64,000 nucleotides of DNA, taken from positions 1 through 64,000 of the forward strand of contig NZ_BCQS01000023.1 of assembly GCF_001552195.1 (NCBI RefSeq), read 5' to 3'. The notes under the pieces were generated by a model. The model saw nothing but the letters and a program-made list of their open reading frames with translations. It was not told where the DNA came from and made no database searches. A program made the translations under genes and the position numbers. Source of the stretch: Actinomadura latina NBRC 106108. GTDB taxonomy: Bacteria > Actinomycetota > Actinomycetes > Streptosporangiales > Streptosporangiaceae. This document shows, piece by piece, positions 50,608-58,358 of this stretch; within the stretch, counting starts at the first letter, position 1, and each line of letters begins with the position of its first letter.

Positions 50608-50637
50608 CCGTCCCGCGCGAAAGTTCGCGCGGGACGG
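50608..50637 (-). terminator. Terminator hairpin after the acyl-CoA dehydrogenase gene
   Basis: A 14-bp perfect stem (CCGTCCCGCGCGAA / TTCGCGCGGGACGG) with a 2-nt centre, 24 nt beyond the stop of the minus-strand acyl-CoA dehydrogenase gene. Confidence 0.7.
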
Positions 50638-50661
50638 TGCCTTTCCGGAGCGTCCGCCCGG

Positions 50662-51867
50662 TCAGCGGGACAGCAGGTCGCGCGCGATGTGCGTCACCTG
50701 GATCTCGTCGGTGCCGGCGTAGATCTGGAACGACTTGGCGTCGCGGGCGAGCTGCTCGACGCGGTACTCGCTCATGTAGCCGTTGCCGCCGAACAGCTGC
50801 ACCGCCTCCTGCGCGACCTCGCTCGCGGCCTGCGCCGCGTACAGCTTCATCGCCGACGCCTCGGCGAGCGTCGGGGCGCGGCCGGCGCGCTGCATCTCGA
50901 TGTGCCGGAACACCAGGTTCTGGACGTTGAGCCGCGCGACCTCCATCTTGGCCAGCTTCAGCTGGATGAGCTGGAAGTCGCCGATCCGCTGACCCCACAG
51001 CTCGCGCGTCTTGGCGTACTCGACCGACAGCTTCAGGCACTCCTCGATGACGCCGAGCGCCATCGCGGCGACGCCGGCGCGCTCGGTGACGAAGTTCTGC
51101 TTCGCCGACTCCTTGCCGCCCTGCGACCCGGACGACAGGAGCCGGTCGGCGCCGGCGCGGACGTCGTTGAGGAACAGCTCGCCGGTGGGGGAGGAGTGCA
51201 GGCCCATCTTGCGCAGCGGCCTGCTCTGCTCCAGCCCGGCCATGCCCCGGTCGAGGACGAACGTGAGGATCTCGCGGTCGCGGGGGGCGCGCCCGTCGTC
51301 GAGCTTGCAGTAGAAGACGATCGTGTCGGCGTAGGGGCCGTTGGTGATGAAGGTCTTGCCGCCGTTGATGACGTACTCGTCGCCGATCTTCTTCGCGGTG
51401 GCCTGCATGCCGCCGAAGGCGTCCGACCCGGAGTTCGGCTCGGTGATGGCCCACGCGCCGACCTTCTCCATGGTCAGCAGCGGCAGCGCCCAGCGCTCCT
51501 TCTGCTCGGGCGTGCCGCGCTTCATGATCGTCCCGGCGGCGAGGCCGAGCCCGACGCCCATCGCCGACACCAGGCCGGGCGCGACCTTGCACAGCTCGAT
51601 GATCGGCAGCATCGTCATCGTCGCGTTCCCGCCGCCGGAGCGCTCCTCGCCCTCCCCGGACTCGCCCTTCCTCTCCCTGGCGATCCGGGACTGGAAGGAC
51701 GAGCGGGCCATCTCGTCCATCCCGAACGTCTTGTAGAGGCCGCGGAGCAGGTCGTAGGGCGGGAGTTCGCCCGACTCCAGCGCGTCCAGGTTGGGCCGGA
51801 CCTCGGCGTCGATCCAGCCGCGCACCGCGTCCCGGATCATCAGGTCTTCCTCGGACCACTCGATCAT
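50662..51867 (-). CDS. Acyl-CoA dehydrogenase
   Basis: A 401-residue flavoenzyme that oxidises acyl-CoA to enoyl-CoA and passes electrons to ETF. Family blocks are GAWAITEPNSGSDAFGG (about 135-151), VINGGKTFITNGPYAD (about 166-181), SAKQNFVTERAGVAAMALG and QLFGGNGYMSEYRVEQLARDAKSFQIYAGTDEIQ near the end. Residues about 72-92 (ARERKGESGEGEERSGGGN) are an unusual charged, Gly-rich insertion in the N-terminal helical domain. The ATG at 51867 has AAGGGGCAGGA upstream. The chain length of the substrate is unknown. Confidence 0.9.
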   Translation of the reverse strand: MIEWSEEDLMIRDAVRGWIDAEVRPNLDALESGELPPYDLLRGLYKTFGMDEMARSSFQSRIARERKGESGEGEERSGGGNATMTMLPIIELCKVAPGLVSAMGVGLGLAAGTIMKRGTPEQKERWALPLLTMEKVGAWAITEPNSGSDAFGGMQATAKKIGDEYVINGGKTFITNGPYADTIVFYCKLDDGRAPRDREILTFVLDRGMAGLEQSRPLRKMGLHSSPTGELFLNDVRAGADRLLSSGSQGGKESAKQNFVTERAGVAAMALGVIEECLKLSVEYAKTRELWGQRIGDFQLIQLKLAKMEVARLNVQNLVFRHIEMQRAGRAPTLAEASAMKLYAAQAASEVAQEAVQLFGGNGYMSEYRVEQLARDAKSFQIYAGTDEIQVTHIARDLLSR

Positions 51868-51926
51868 GCTCTGTCCTGCCCCTTCGCGTTCCGCCGGTTG
51901 CCGGGGCCCATACAAGCAGAAGATGA

Positions 51927-51938
51927 AAGCGAGCGCTT
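51927..51938 (-). promoter_or_regulatory. Dyad upstream of the acyl-CoA dehydrogenase gene
   Basis: AAGCG-AG-CGCTT has 5-bp inverted arms, 60 nt upstream of the start. Similar AAGCG/CGCTT half-sites are seen in operators of TetR-type fatty-acid regulators, which makes this a plausible but short candidate. Confidence 0.3.
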
Positions 51939-51964
51939 ATTCGGGTGCCGCCGGCGGGCTCCGC

Positions 51965-53032
51965 TCAGCCGACGTCCACGATGTCCGCCAGCACGCCGCC
52001 GCCGTCCGTGAGCCGGCCGGCGGACGGGCTGTCGTAGACGACCAGCAGCCGGGTGCCCGGCTCGTCCAGCACCGCGATGCCCTCGGCGTGGTCGTCGCCG
52101 TCGCCGTAGGGCAGGTCGCACAGCGTCTCCAGTTCGTCGGCGGTGACGATCTCGGCGGCGTCCAGCCGGACCGCGTCCCGCCACCGGACGACGCGCACCG
52201 GGCCGTCCAGGTCCATGCTCGGGCCGGTGAGGACGAGCAGGTCGTCGCCGTGCGGGCACAGGTCCCGGATGCCGAGGCCGCCGAGGTCGAGGAAGTGCGT
52301 GCGGTAGCGGTCCTTGCCGTCCCCGACGGGCAGCAGCCGCAGCCGCCGCGGGTCGTCCGGGTCGGTCTCGGGGCGGATCTCCACCAGCACCGCCCAGCCG
52401 CGCAGCACCGGCCCGCGCAGGCCGATGTAGAGGCGGTCGCCGTGCGCGGCGATGCCCTCGATGTCGATGCCGTTGTCCTTGCTCGGGATGGACAGGAACG
52501 GCGCGAGGTGCGGGTCGTCCGCCAGCAGGTCGGTGACGGAGTCCTTGTCGAGGCCGAGGACGGCTGCGGTGCGGTCCCCGTCCTCGCGGACGACGGCGGG
52601 CAGCCCGTCCTCGCCGGTGGCCAGGGGGAGCCGGACGAGGATGAAGCGGTTGTCCTCGCGCACGACGGTGGCGAGCCGCTTGCGCGACTTCGCCGCGCTC
52701 TGCCCCGGCTTGATCTTCTTGCGCTTGAGGCTGTGCGACCCGATCGCCCACAGCCAGCCGTTGGCGCGCGCGAGGCCCTCGATGTCGGCCTCCTCGTCGG
52801 GGCCGGCCGGCAGCGGGACGAGGTCGGCGAGCGCGACCGTGGCCTGCGCGTCGTAGCCGGTGACGCGCCCGTCGCCGTCGAGCACGGCGGTGAGCCGCTC
52901 GATGGTGGCCGTCTCGTCGCCCGCCACCCAGAGGCAGCGGCCGTCCTGGCGGACGGCGGACAGGTTGGTGTGCGTCTCGGCTTCCCGGCTCTGCAGCCCG
53001 AAGCGCAGTTCGACTCGGCGTTCCACGATCAT
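51965..53032 (-). CDS. DUF3616 family protein
   Basis: A 355-residue protein of the DUF3616 family, predicted as an all-beta propeller-like fold; the function is unknown. Visible family blocks are NLSAVRQDGRCLWVAGDETATIERL (about 23-47), ADIEGLARANGWLWAIGSHSLKRK (about 82-105), DIEGIAAHGDRLYIGLRGPVLRGWAVL (about 190-216), and DDHAEGIAVLDEPGTRLLVVYDSP near the end. It has no signal peptide. It lies between the acyl-CoA dehydrogenase and the P450, on the same strand, with gaps of about 97 and 61 nt, so it is probably transcribed separately. Confidence 0.78.
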   Translation of the reverse strand: MIVERRVELRFGLQSREAETHTNLSAVRQDGRCLWVAGDETATIERLTAVLDGDGRVTGYDAQATVALADLVPLPAGPDEEADIEGLARANGWLWAIGSHSLKRKKIKPGQSAAKSRKRLATVVREDNRFILVRLPLATGEDGLPAVVREDGDRTAAVLGLDKDSVTDLLADDPHLAPFLSIPSKDNGIDIEGIAAHGDRLYIGLRGPVLRGWAVLVEIRPETDPDDPRRLRLLPVGDGKDRYRTHFLDLGGLGIRDLCPHGDDLLVLTGPSMDLDGPVRVVRWRDAVRLDAAEIVTADELETLCDLPYGDGDDHAEGIAVLDEPGTRLLVVYDSPSAGRLTDGGGVLADIVDVG

Positions 53033-53093
53033 TGCGCCATATTCCCATATCCGGCGTGCCCGTATGGCCGCGACATGGGGCCTGAACTGGCCT

Positions 53094-54248
53094 TTAGCGG
53101 TCCCATCGGACGTCCAGGCGCGGCGGCTTGCGGAAGACCAGCCCGTGCGGGCGCGCCGGGCGGTCCGGGTCGAGCCGCAGTCCGGGGAGCCGGTCGAGCA
53201 GTGCGGTGAGCGCCATGCGGGTCTCCAGGCGGGCCAGCTGGGAGCCGAAGCAGAAGTGCGGGCCGTGCGCGAACGCCAGGTGCTCGGCGGCGTTGTGCCG
53301 CCGGACGTCGAAGCGGTCGGGGTCGGGGAAGACCGCCGGATCGCGGTTGGCGCCGGCGATCGACACCCGCACCAGGTCGCCCGCGCGGATCCGGGCGTCG
53401 CCGAGCGCGACGTCGCGGGTGGCGTACCGGTCGACGACCGATGCCGACGGCTCCAGCCGCAGCGACTCCTCGATCGCGGCGGGGAGCAGGCCCCGGTCGG
53501 CCAGGACGAGCCGCAGCTGGCCGGGATGCCCGAGCAGGTGCAGCACGGCGTTGGCGATCATGCCCTCGGTGGTGTCGATGCCGCCGAACATCAGGATCGC
53601 GGAGTTCGCGACGATCTCGGCGGTGGTCAGCCCCGCCTCGTCCCGGGCGGCCCCGGCCAGCAGCGACCCGGGGCGGGACGCGGTGATCGCCTCCTCGACG
53701 GCCGCGGTGAGCAGCTCGTACGCCTCGGACGCGCCGAGCGGAGCGGCGCCGCCCGCGGTGATCGCGGAGACCGCCTCGACGAACGCGCCGTACCAGGACC
53801 GGACGGTCGCGGCGTCGACGCCGTCCAGGCCCAGCGCCTCGGTGACGACCGCGACGGCCAGCGGACCGGCGAGCCCGCCGCGCAGCTCCGCCCGGCCGGC
53901 GGGCGCGAGCCCGTCCACGAGCCGGGCGGCCTCCGCCTCGACGAACGCGGTGAACCGCTCGCGGGTCCGCGCGGGACGGAACGGGCGCGCGAACGGGTCG
54001 CGGTGCCGGGTGTGGGCGGGGCCGTCCAGCGACAGCATGCTCGGCCCGACGACCTGGGCGGTGGAGAAGCGCGGGTCGTCCACGGTGAAGGCGTCCGCGT
54101 CGCGCATCACCCGCAGTGCCAGGCCGCGGGAGGTGACCAGCCAGCCGCCCAGCTCGGGGAGCCGGGCGGCCGGGGCGTGCCGCCGCAGCCGCGCGAGGTG
54201 CGGGTGCGGGTCGTCGGCCAGGTCGGCGGCGGTGGGCTCGGGTGTCAT
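53094..54248 (-). CDS. Cytochrome P450
   Basis: A 384-residue soluble bacterial P450 mono-oxygenase. The I-helix oxygen-activation motif reads GGIDTTEG (about 223-230), the ExxR motif is EESLR (about 268), and the haem-thiolate loop is FAHGPHFCFGSQLARLE with the Cys ligand at about 332. It needs ferredoxin and a reductase, neither of which is adjacent. The ATG at 54248 is supported by a TATCCT box 7 nt upstream on the minus strand. The 17-nt motif at 54278 covers its -35 region. The substrate is unknown. Confidence 0.92.
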   Translation of the reverse strand: MTPEPTAADLADDPHPHLARLRRHAPAARLPELGGWLVTSRGLALRVMRDADAFTVDDPRFSTAQVVGPSMLSLDGPAHTRHRDPFARPFRPARTRERFTAFVEAEAARLVDGLAPAGRAELRGGLAGPLAVAVVTEALGLDGVDAATVRSWYGAFVEAVSAITAGGAAPLGASEAYELLTAAVEEAITASRPGSLLAGAARDEAGLTTAEIVANSAILMFGGIDTTEGMIANAVLHLLGHPGQLRLVLADRGLLPAAIEESLRLEPSASVVDRYATRDVALGDARIRAGDLVRVSIAGANRDPAVFPDPDRFDVRRHNAAEHLAFAHGPHFCFGSQLARLETRMALTALLDRLPGLRLDPDRPARPHGLVFRKPPRLDVRWDR

Positions 54249-54277
54249 CCGGCCGAGGATAGGCCGCCCCGTTTCTG

Positions 54278-54294
54278 ATCTACAACGTAAAGGC
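54278..54294 (-). promoter_or_regulatory. Shared 17-nt motif, copy 2 (P450 promoter)
   Basis: ATCTACAACGTAAAGGC differs by one base from the site at 37565-37581. On the minus strand its TTGTAG would be the -35 hexamer, 18 nt from the TATCCT -10 of the P450 (54256-54261). In both places the motif faces a leftward leaderless gene. Confidence 0.5.
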
Positions 54295-54309
54295 ACCGGG
54301 CCGGTAGCA

Positions 54310-55734
54310 TCACACGGCCTCGGAACGGTCCCGCCACCAGTTCCGGCCCTCCTCCGGCAGCGTGTAGATCGGGTCGTGGTACTCGTAGCGCCGGGTCAGC
54401 GCCTCCGGGTCGGACAGCTCCAGGCCGGTGCGGTAGTTCTTCGTCCAGTAGGAGATGCCGCGCTCGCGGTCGTACTCGGCGAGCTGGTGCACCCAGCGCT
54501 TGCCGACGTAGGGGACGTCGCAGACGATGCGCGGGGTGGCGAAGCCGGGCAGGTAGCCCATGATCGCGTGCTGCAGCTCCTGCGCCTCCCAGACCGCGAG
54601 CCGCCAGTGCTCGCTGTTCGGGATCATGTCGCACATGTACAGGTAGTACGGCAGGATCCCGGCCTCGTCGAGCAGCGCGAACGACAGGTCGAGCAGCGCG
54701 TCCGGGGTGTCGTTGACGCCGCGCAGCAGCACGCCCTGGTTGCGGACGTCGCGGATGCCGGTGTCGAGCATCGCGCGGGCGGCCTTGGCGACGAGCGGGG
54801 TCACCGACTGGGCGGCGTTGACGTGGGTGTGGATCGCGATCTGCGCGCCGCGGCCGTGCGCCTTCGCGGCGAGGCGCTCCATGCCGGCGCGGACGTCGTC
54901 CTGCAGCCAGTGCTGCGGCAGGCCCATGAGCGCCTTGCTGGCGAGGCGGATGTCGCGGATGTTGTCGATGTCCAGCAGCGAGTCGACGAACGACTCCAGT
55001 CGCGCCCACGGCATGTTGGCGACGTCGCCGCCGGAGACGACCACGTCGCGGACGCCGGGGGTGCGGCGCAGGTAGTCGAGCATGGCGCCGAGCCGGTCCG
55101 GCGGCTTGATGGTGAACTTGTGCTTGTCCACGTTCGGGGTGGAGTTGCCGACCAGGTCCATGCGGGTGCAGTGGCCGCAGTACTGCGGGCACGTGGGCAG
55201 GAGCTCGGCCAGCACCTTGGTGGGGTAGCGGTGGGTGAGGCCCTCGACGGCCCACATCTCGGCCTCGTGGAGCGAGTCGCGGGAGGCGTGCGGGTGGGAC
55301 GGCCAGTCGGTGCGCCGGTCGCTGAAGACGGGGAGCATGTAGCGCCGCACGGGGTCGGCGTGGAAGGCGCCGGTGGACGAGGAGTCCATCGTATTGAGCA
55401 TCTGCGGCGGCACCAGCATCGACATCGTGGCGCGCTCGGCCTGGTCGCGTTCCAGGTCGGCGTAGAACGAATCGTCCAGCCGGTCGCCCATCACCTGGCG
55501 GAGCTGGCGCAGGTTCTTCACGCAGTGGGCGCGCTGCCACTGCGCCGACTCCCATTCGTCCCGCGTGACGTCACGCCATCCGGGCAGGCGCCGCCAGTCG
55601 GGCTCCTCCAGGGGCCGGCGCCGGTAGGCGTACGGCTGGCGTGCGGTCCCGTCGGACGCGTTGTCACCGGATACGGGGCCACCGGATACGGGGCCACCGG
55701 ATACGGCTGCGTCCGGGTGCAGGGCAGTGGTCAT
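54310..55734 (-). CDS. kamA: KamA family radical SAM protein (lysine 2,3-aminomutase-like)
   Basis: A 474-residue radical SAM/PLP aminomutase expected to turn L-lysine into L-beta-lysine. The 4Fe-4S motif CxxxCxxC is Cys182, Cys186 and Cys189. GGDVANMP-like SGGD follows, and the C-terminal region has the substrate strand YYLYMCDMIPNSEHWR. The usual PLP loop PGGGGK of characterised KamA is replaced by DVPYVGKRW; Lys412 is the likely PLP lysine. The N-terminus contains in-frame 15-bp repeats. It diverges from kdd across 142 bp, and kamD and kamE follow downstream, which supports a lysine role; a different amino acid substrate remains possible. The ATG at 55734 follows GGAGG. Confidence 0.85.
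   Translation of the reverse strand: MTTALHPDAAVSGGPVSGGPVSGDNASDGTARQPYAYRRRPLEEPDWRRLPGWRDVTRDEWESAQWQRAHCVKNLRQLRQVMGDRLDDSFYADLERDQAERATMSMLVPPQMLNTMDSSSTGAFHADPVRRYMLPVFSDRRTDWPSHPHASRDSLHEAEMWAVEGLTHRYPTKVLAELLPTCPQYCGHCTRMDLVGNSTPNVDKHKFTIKPPDRLGAMLDYLRRTPGVRDVVVSGGDVANMPWARLESFVDSLLDIDNIRDIRLASKALMGLPQHWLQDDVRAGMERLAAKAHGRGAQIAIHTHVNAAQSVTPLVAKAARAMLDTGIRDVRNQGVLLRGVNDTPDALLDLSFALLDEAGILPYYLYMCDMIPNSEHWRLAVWEAQELQHAIMGYLPGFATPRIVCDVPYVGKRWVHQLAEYDRERGISYWTKNYRTGLELSDPEALTRRYEYHDPIYTLPEEGRNWWRDRSEAV
55666..55706 (-). repeat. 15-bp tandem repeats in the 5' part of kamA
   Basis: ACCGGATACGGGGCC occurs twice exactly, with a third copy identical over 11 bp. In frame they encode repeated Val-Ser-Gly-Gly-Pro in the disordered N-terminus. 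Confidence 0.75.
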
Positions 55735-55876
55735 CGTCGACCGCCTCCTAGCCTCACATTGATCGCGCAAAACTCTTGTCTGAGCCCGACGTTACGGGAA
55801 GACTTTCGATGAAACCAGTGGTGCCCTGTACATCTTGCGCTACACCGGCGGATTTCGGGAGAAAGGTGGGACGGCG

Positions 55877-56950
55877 ATGACCGACGGCGGGACGAGGCCG
55901 GGCACTTCGGCGGGCACTTCGGCGGGCACGGAGGTGGGGCTTCACCGGGTGCTGGAGCCCGCGGGCGTGCTGCCGCAGGCTGCGCGGCGGCTGGACACCC
56001 GCCCGGAGATCCGGCCCGACGAGGTCCGCATCGCCATCGAGCGCCTCAACCTGGACGCCGCGTCCTACCGGCAGCTGCACACCGCGCACGGCGGCGACCC
56101 GGACGCGATCCGCGCCGAGGTGCTGCGGATCATCGGGGAGCGCGGCAAGATGCACAATCCCGTCACCGGGTCGGGCGGTATGCTCGTCGGCGTCGTCGAG
56201 GAGGCCGGGCCGGAGTCGCCGCTCGGCCTGAAGCCGGGCGACCGCGTCGCCACCCTGGTCTCCCTGACCCTCACCCCGCTGGCGGTCACCGACGGGCTGG
56301 CCGGCTGGGACGGGCTGTCGGAGCAGGTCCCGGCGCGCGGCCACGCGATCCTTTTCGCCCGCTCCATCGCCGCCGTCCTGCCCGCCGACATGCCGGTGCC
56401 GCTGGCCCTCGCCGTCATGGACGTGTGCGGCGCCCCCGCCCTCACCGCGCGCGTGGTCGCCTCCAAGACCGCTCCTTCCGTCGCGGTGCTGGGCGCCGCC
56501 GGCAAGTCCGGCTGCCTGTCGCTCGCCGCGGCCCGCCGCGCCGGCGCGTCCCGCGTGACCGGGCTCGTCCCCACCGCCGTGGAGGAGGAGCGCCTCACCG
56601 CGTCCGGCCTCGCGGACGCGGTCGTCCGCGCCGACGCCCGCGACCCCGTCGCCGTCGCCGCCGCGATCGGCGAGCCGGTGGACGTCACCGTCGTGTGCGT
56701 GGACGTGCCCGGCTGCGAGCACGGCGCCATCCTCGCCACCGCGCCCGGAGGCACCGTCGTGTTCTTCTCGATGGCGACCTCGTTCCCGGCCGCCGCCCTC
56801 GGCGCCGAGGGCCTCGCCGCCGACGTCACGATGCTCATCGGGAACGGCTACGTCCCGGGACACGCCGAGACCGCGCTCGACCTGGTGCGGTCGGAACCGG
56901 CCGTGCGCGCGCTGTTCACCTCCCGGACCGGTCCGGATTCGGCACAATGA
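55877..56950 (+). CDS. kdd: L-erythro-3,5-diaminohexanoate dehydrogenase
   Basis: Kdd oxidises L-erythro-3,5-diaminohexanoate to 3-keto-5-aminohexanoate with NAD+, the third step of lysine fermentation. The 357-residue protein starts (after a short GTSAGTSAGT repeat) with LHRVLEPAGVLPQAARRLD. It has the family block IERLNLDAASYRQLH (about 55-69), HNPVTGSGGMLVGVV (about 94-108), and a Rossmann fold VAVLGAAGKSGCLSLAAARRAGA (about 202-224). The length matches known Kdd proteins. The ATG at 55877 follows GAAAGGTGGG. It is divergent from kamA, and the 142-bp gap must hold both promoters. Confidence 0.88.
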   Translation: MTDGGTRPGTSAGTSAGTEVGLHRVLEPAGVLPQAARRLDTRPEIRPDEVRIAIERLNLDAASYRQLHTAHGGDPDAIRAEVLRIIGERGKMHNPVTGSGGMLVGVVEEAGPESPLGLKPGDRVATLVSLTLTPLAVTDGLAGWDGLSEQVPARGHAILFARSIAAVLPADMPVPLALAVMDVCGAPALTARVVASKTAPSVAVLGAAGKSGCLSLAAARRAGASRVTGLVPTAVEEERLTASGLADAVVRADARDPVAVAAAIGEPVDVTVVCVDVPGCEHGAILATAPGGTVVFFSMATSFPAAALGAEGLAADVTMLIGNGYVPGHAETALDLVRSEPAVRALFTSRTGPDSAQ

Positions 56951-57002
56951 CCGGGAACGCCCCGGCAGCGGCGGGGCTCACCCGATCATCGAGGGAGAGA
57001 GA

Positions 57003-58334
57003 ATGGCGAGCATCACCGAGGAACTGCGCGACCGGGACCCCAAGGAGCGCCGGGCGCAGATCGTCGACGTCCTCGTCGACGCGTTCTCGGACCTGATGGA
57101 GCGCAGCCCCGCCGAGTTCCGCCGCCGCTTCCGCAAGATGGCCTCCGACCCGTTCGCGTTCTACCGGGGCAGCGCCTGCCTGTTCTACGCCGACATCGTC
57201 CACGACGACGACCCGTGGGCCGACGAGCGCACGTCCCGCGTCTGGATCCAGGGCGACCTGCACGCGCAGAACTTCGGCACCTACATGAACGACGACGGCG
57301 TGTTCGTCTTCGACGTCAACGACTACGACGAGGCCTACGTCGGCCACTTCACCTGGGACGTCAAGCGGCTCGTCGCGAGCCTGGCGCTGCTGGCCTGGCA
57401 GAAGGCGATCTCCGACGCCGACATCCGCCGGCTGATCGAGGCCTACGTGCGCGCCTACGTCGACCAGGTCCGGCGCTTCGCCGCCCACGAGGGCGACGAG
57501 AAGTTCGCGCTGACCCTCGACAACACCGACGGCTACGTCCGCGACGTGCTCGTCGCCGCGATGGGCGGCACCCGGATCGGGCTGCTGGAGGACATGACGA
57601 TCGTGGACGGGCCCGACCGCCGGTTCCGCGACCGGTCCGGCGTCCGCCGCCTGGACGACGCGGAACGTGCCAGGGTGGAGGCCGCCTACCAGGAGTACCT
57701 GACCACCATCCCGAGCGAGAAGCGGTTCGGCAGCCTCACCTACCAGGTGAAGGACATCGTGGGCGCGTCCGGGTTCGGCATCGGCTCGGCCGGGCTGTCG
57801 GCCTACAACATCCTGGTCGAGGGCAACACCCAGGCGCTGGAGAACGACGTCATCCTGTCGATGAAGCAGGGCAACGTCGCGGCACCGAGCCGTGTCGTGG
57901 ACGACCCGCGCATACGGGAGTACTTCCAGCACCACGGGCACCGCACCGCCGTGTCGCGCCGCGCGCTGCAGGCCAACAGCGACCCGTGGCTCGGCCACAC
58001 CCAGATCGACGGGGTCGGCTACGTCGTCCAGGAGCTGTCGCCCTACGAGGAGGACCTGGACTGGGGCGGCCTCACCGAGCCGGAGGACATGCTGTCGGTC
58101 CTGGACGACCTCGGCCGCGCCACCGCCAAGGTGCACTGCGTGTCCGACACCGACTCCGACCACACCGTGGTCGGCTTCCAGGTCGAGGACGCCATCCACG
58201 CGGCGATCGGCCCGGACGAGTCCGCGTTCGTCGAGGCGATGGTCGCGTTCGGCACCCGGTACGCCGAGATCGTCCGCGACGACCACAAGTACTTCGTGGA
58301 CGCGTTCCGCAACCACGAGATCCCGGGCCTGTAG
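57003..58334 (+). CDS. DUF2252 family protein
   Basis: A 443-residue cytosolic protein of the DUF2252 family, which has a kinase/phosphotransferase-like fold. WIQGDLHAQNFG (about 81-92) and VFDVNDYDEAYVGHFTWDVKRLVAS (about 101-125) mirror the catalytic-loop and metal-binding parts of aminoglycoside-phosphotransferase-like proteins, and FYRGSACLFYAD lies near residue 50. The natural substrate is unknown. The ATG at 57003 follows GGGAGAGAG. It is 52 nt after kdd on the same strand, so co-transcription with kdd is possible, although no metabolic link is known. Confidence 0.82.
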   Translation: MASITEELRDRDPKERRAQIVDVLVDAFSDLMERSPAEFRRRFRKMASDPFAFYRGSACLFYADIVHDDDPWADERTSRVWIQGDLHAQNFGTYMNDDGVFVFDVNDYDEAYVGHFTWDVKRLVASLALLAWQKAISDADIRRLIEAYVRAYVDQVRRFAAHEGDEKFALTLDNTDGYVRDVLVAAMGGTRIGLLEDMTIVDGPDRRFRDRSGVRRLDDAERARVEAAYQEYLTTIPSEKRFGSLTYQVKDIVGASGFGIGSAGLSAYNILVEGNTQALENDVILSMKQGNVAAPSRVVDDPRIREYFQHHGHRTAVSRRALQANSDPWLGHTQIDGVGYVVQELSPYEEDLDWGGLTEPEDMLSVLDDLGRATAKVHCVSDTDSDHTVVGFQVEDAIHAAIGPDESAFVEAMVAFGTRYAEIVRDDHKYFVDAFRNHEIPGL

Positions 58335-58358
58335 GCCGGCCCGCCCGGCCGGTGCCGC

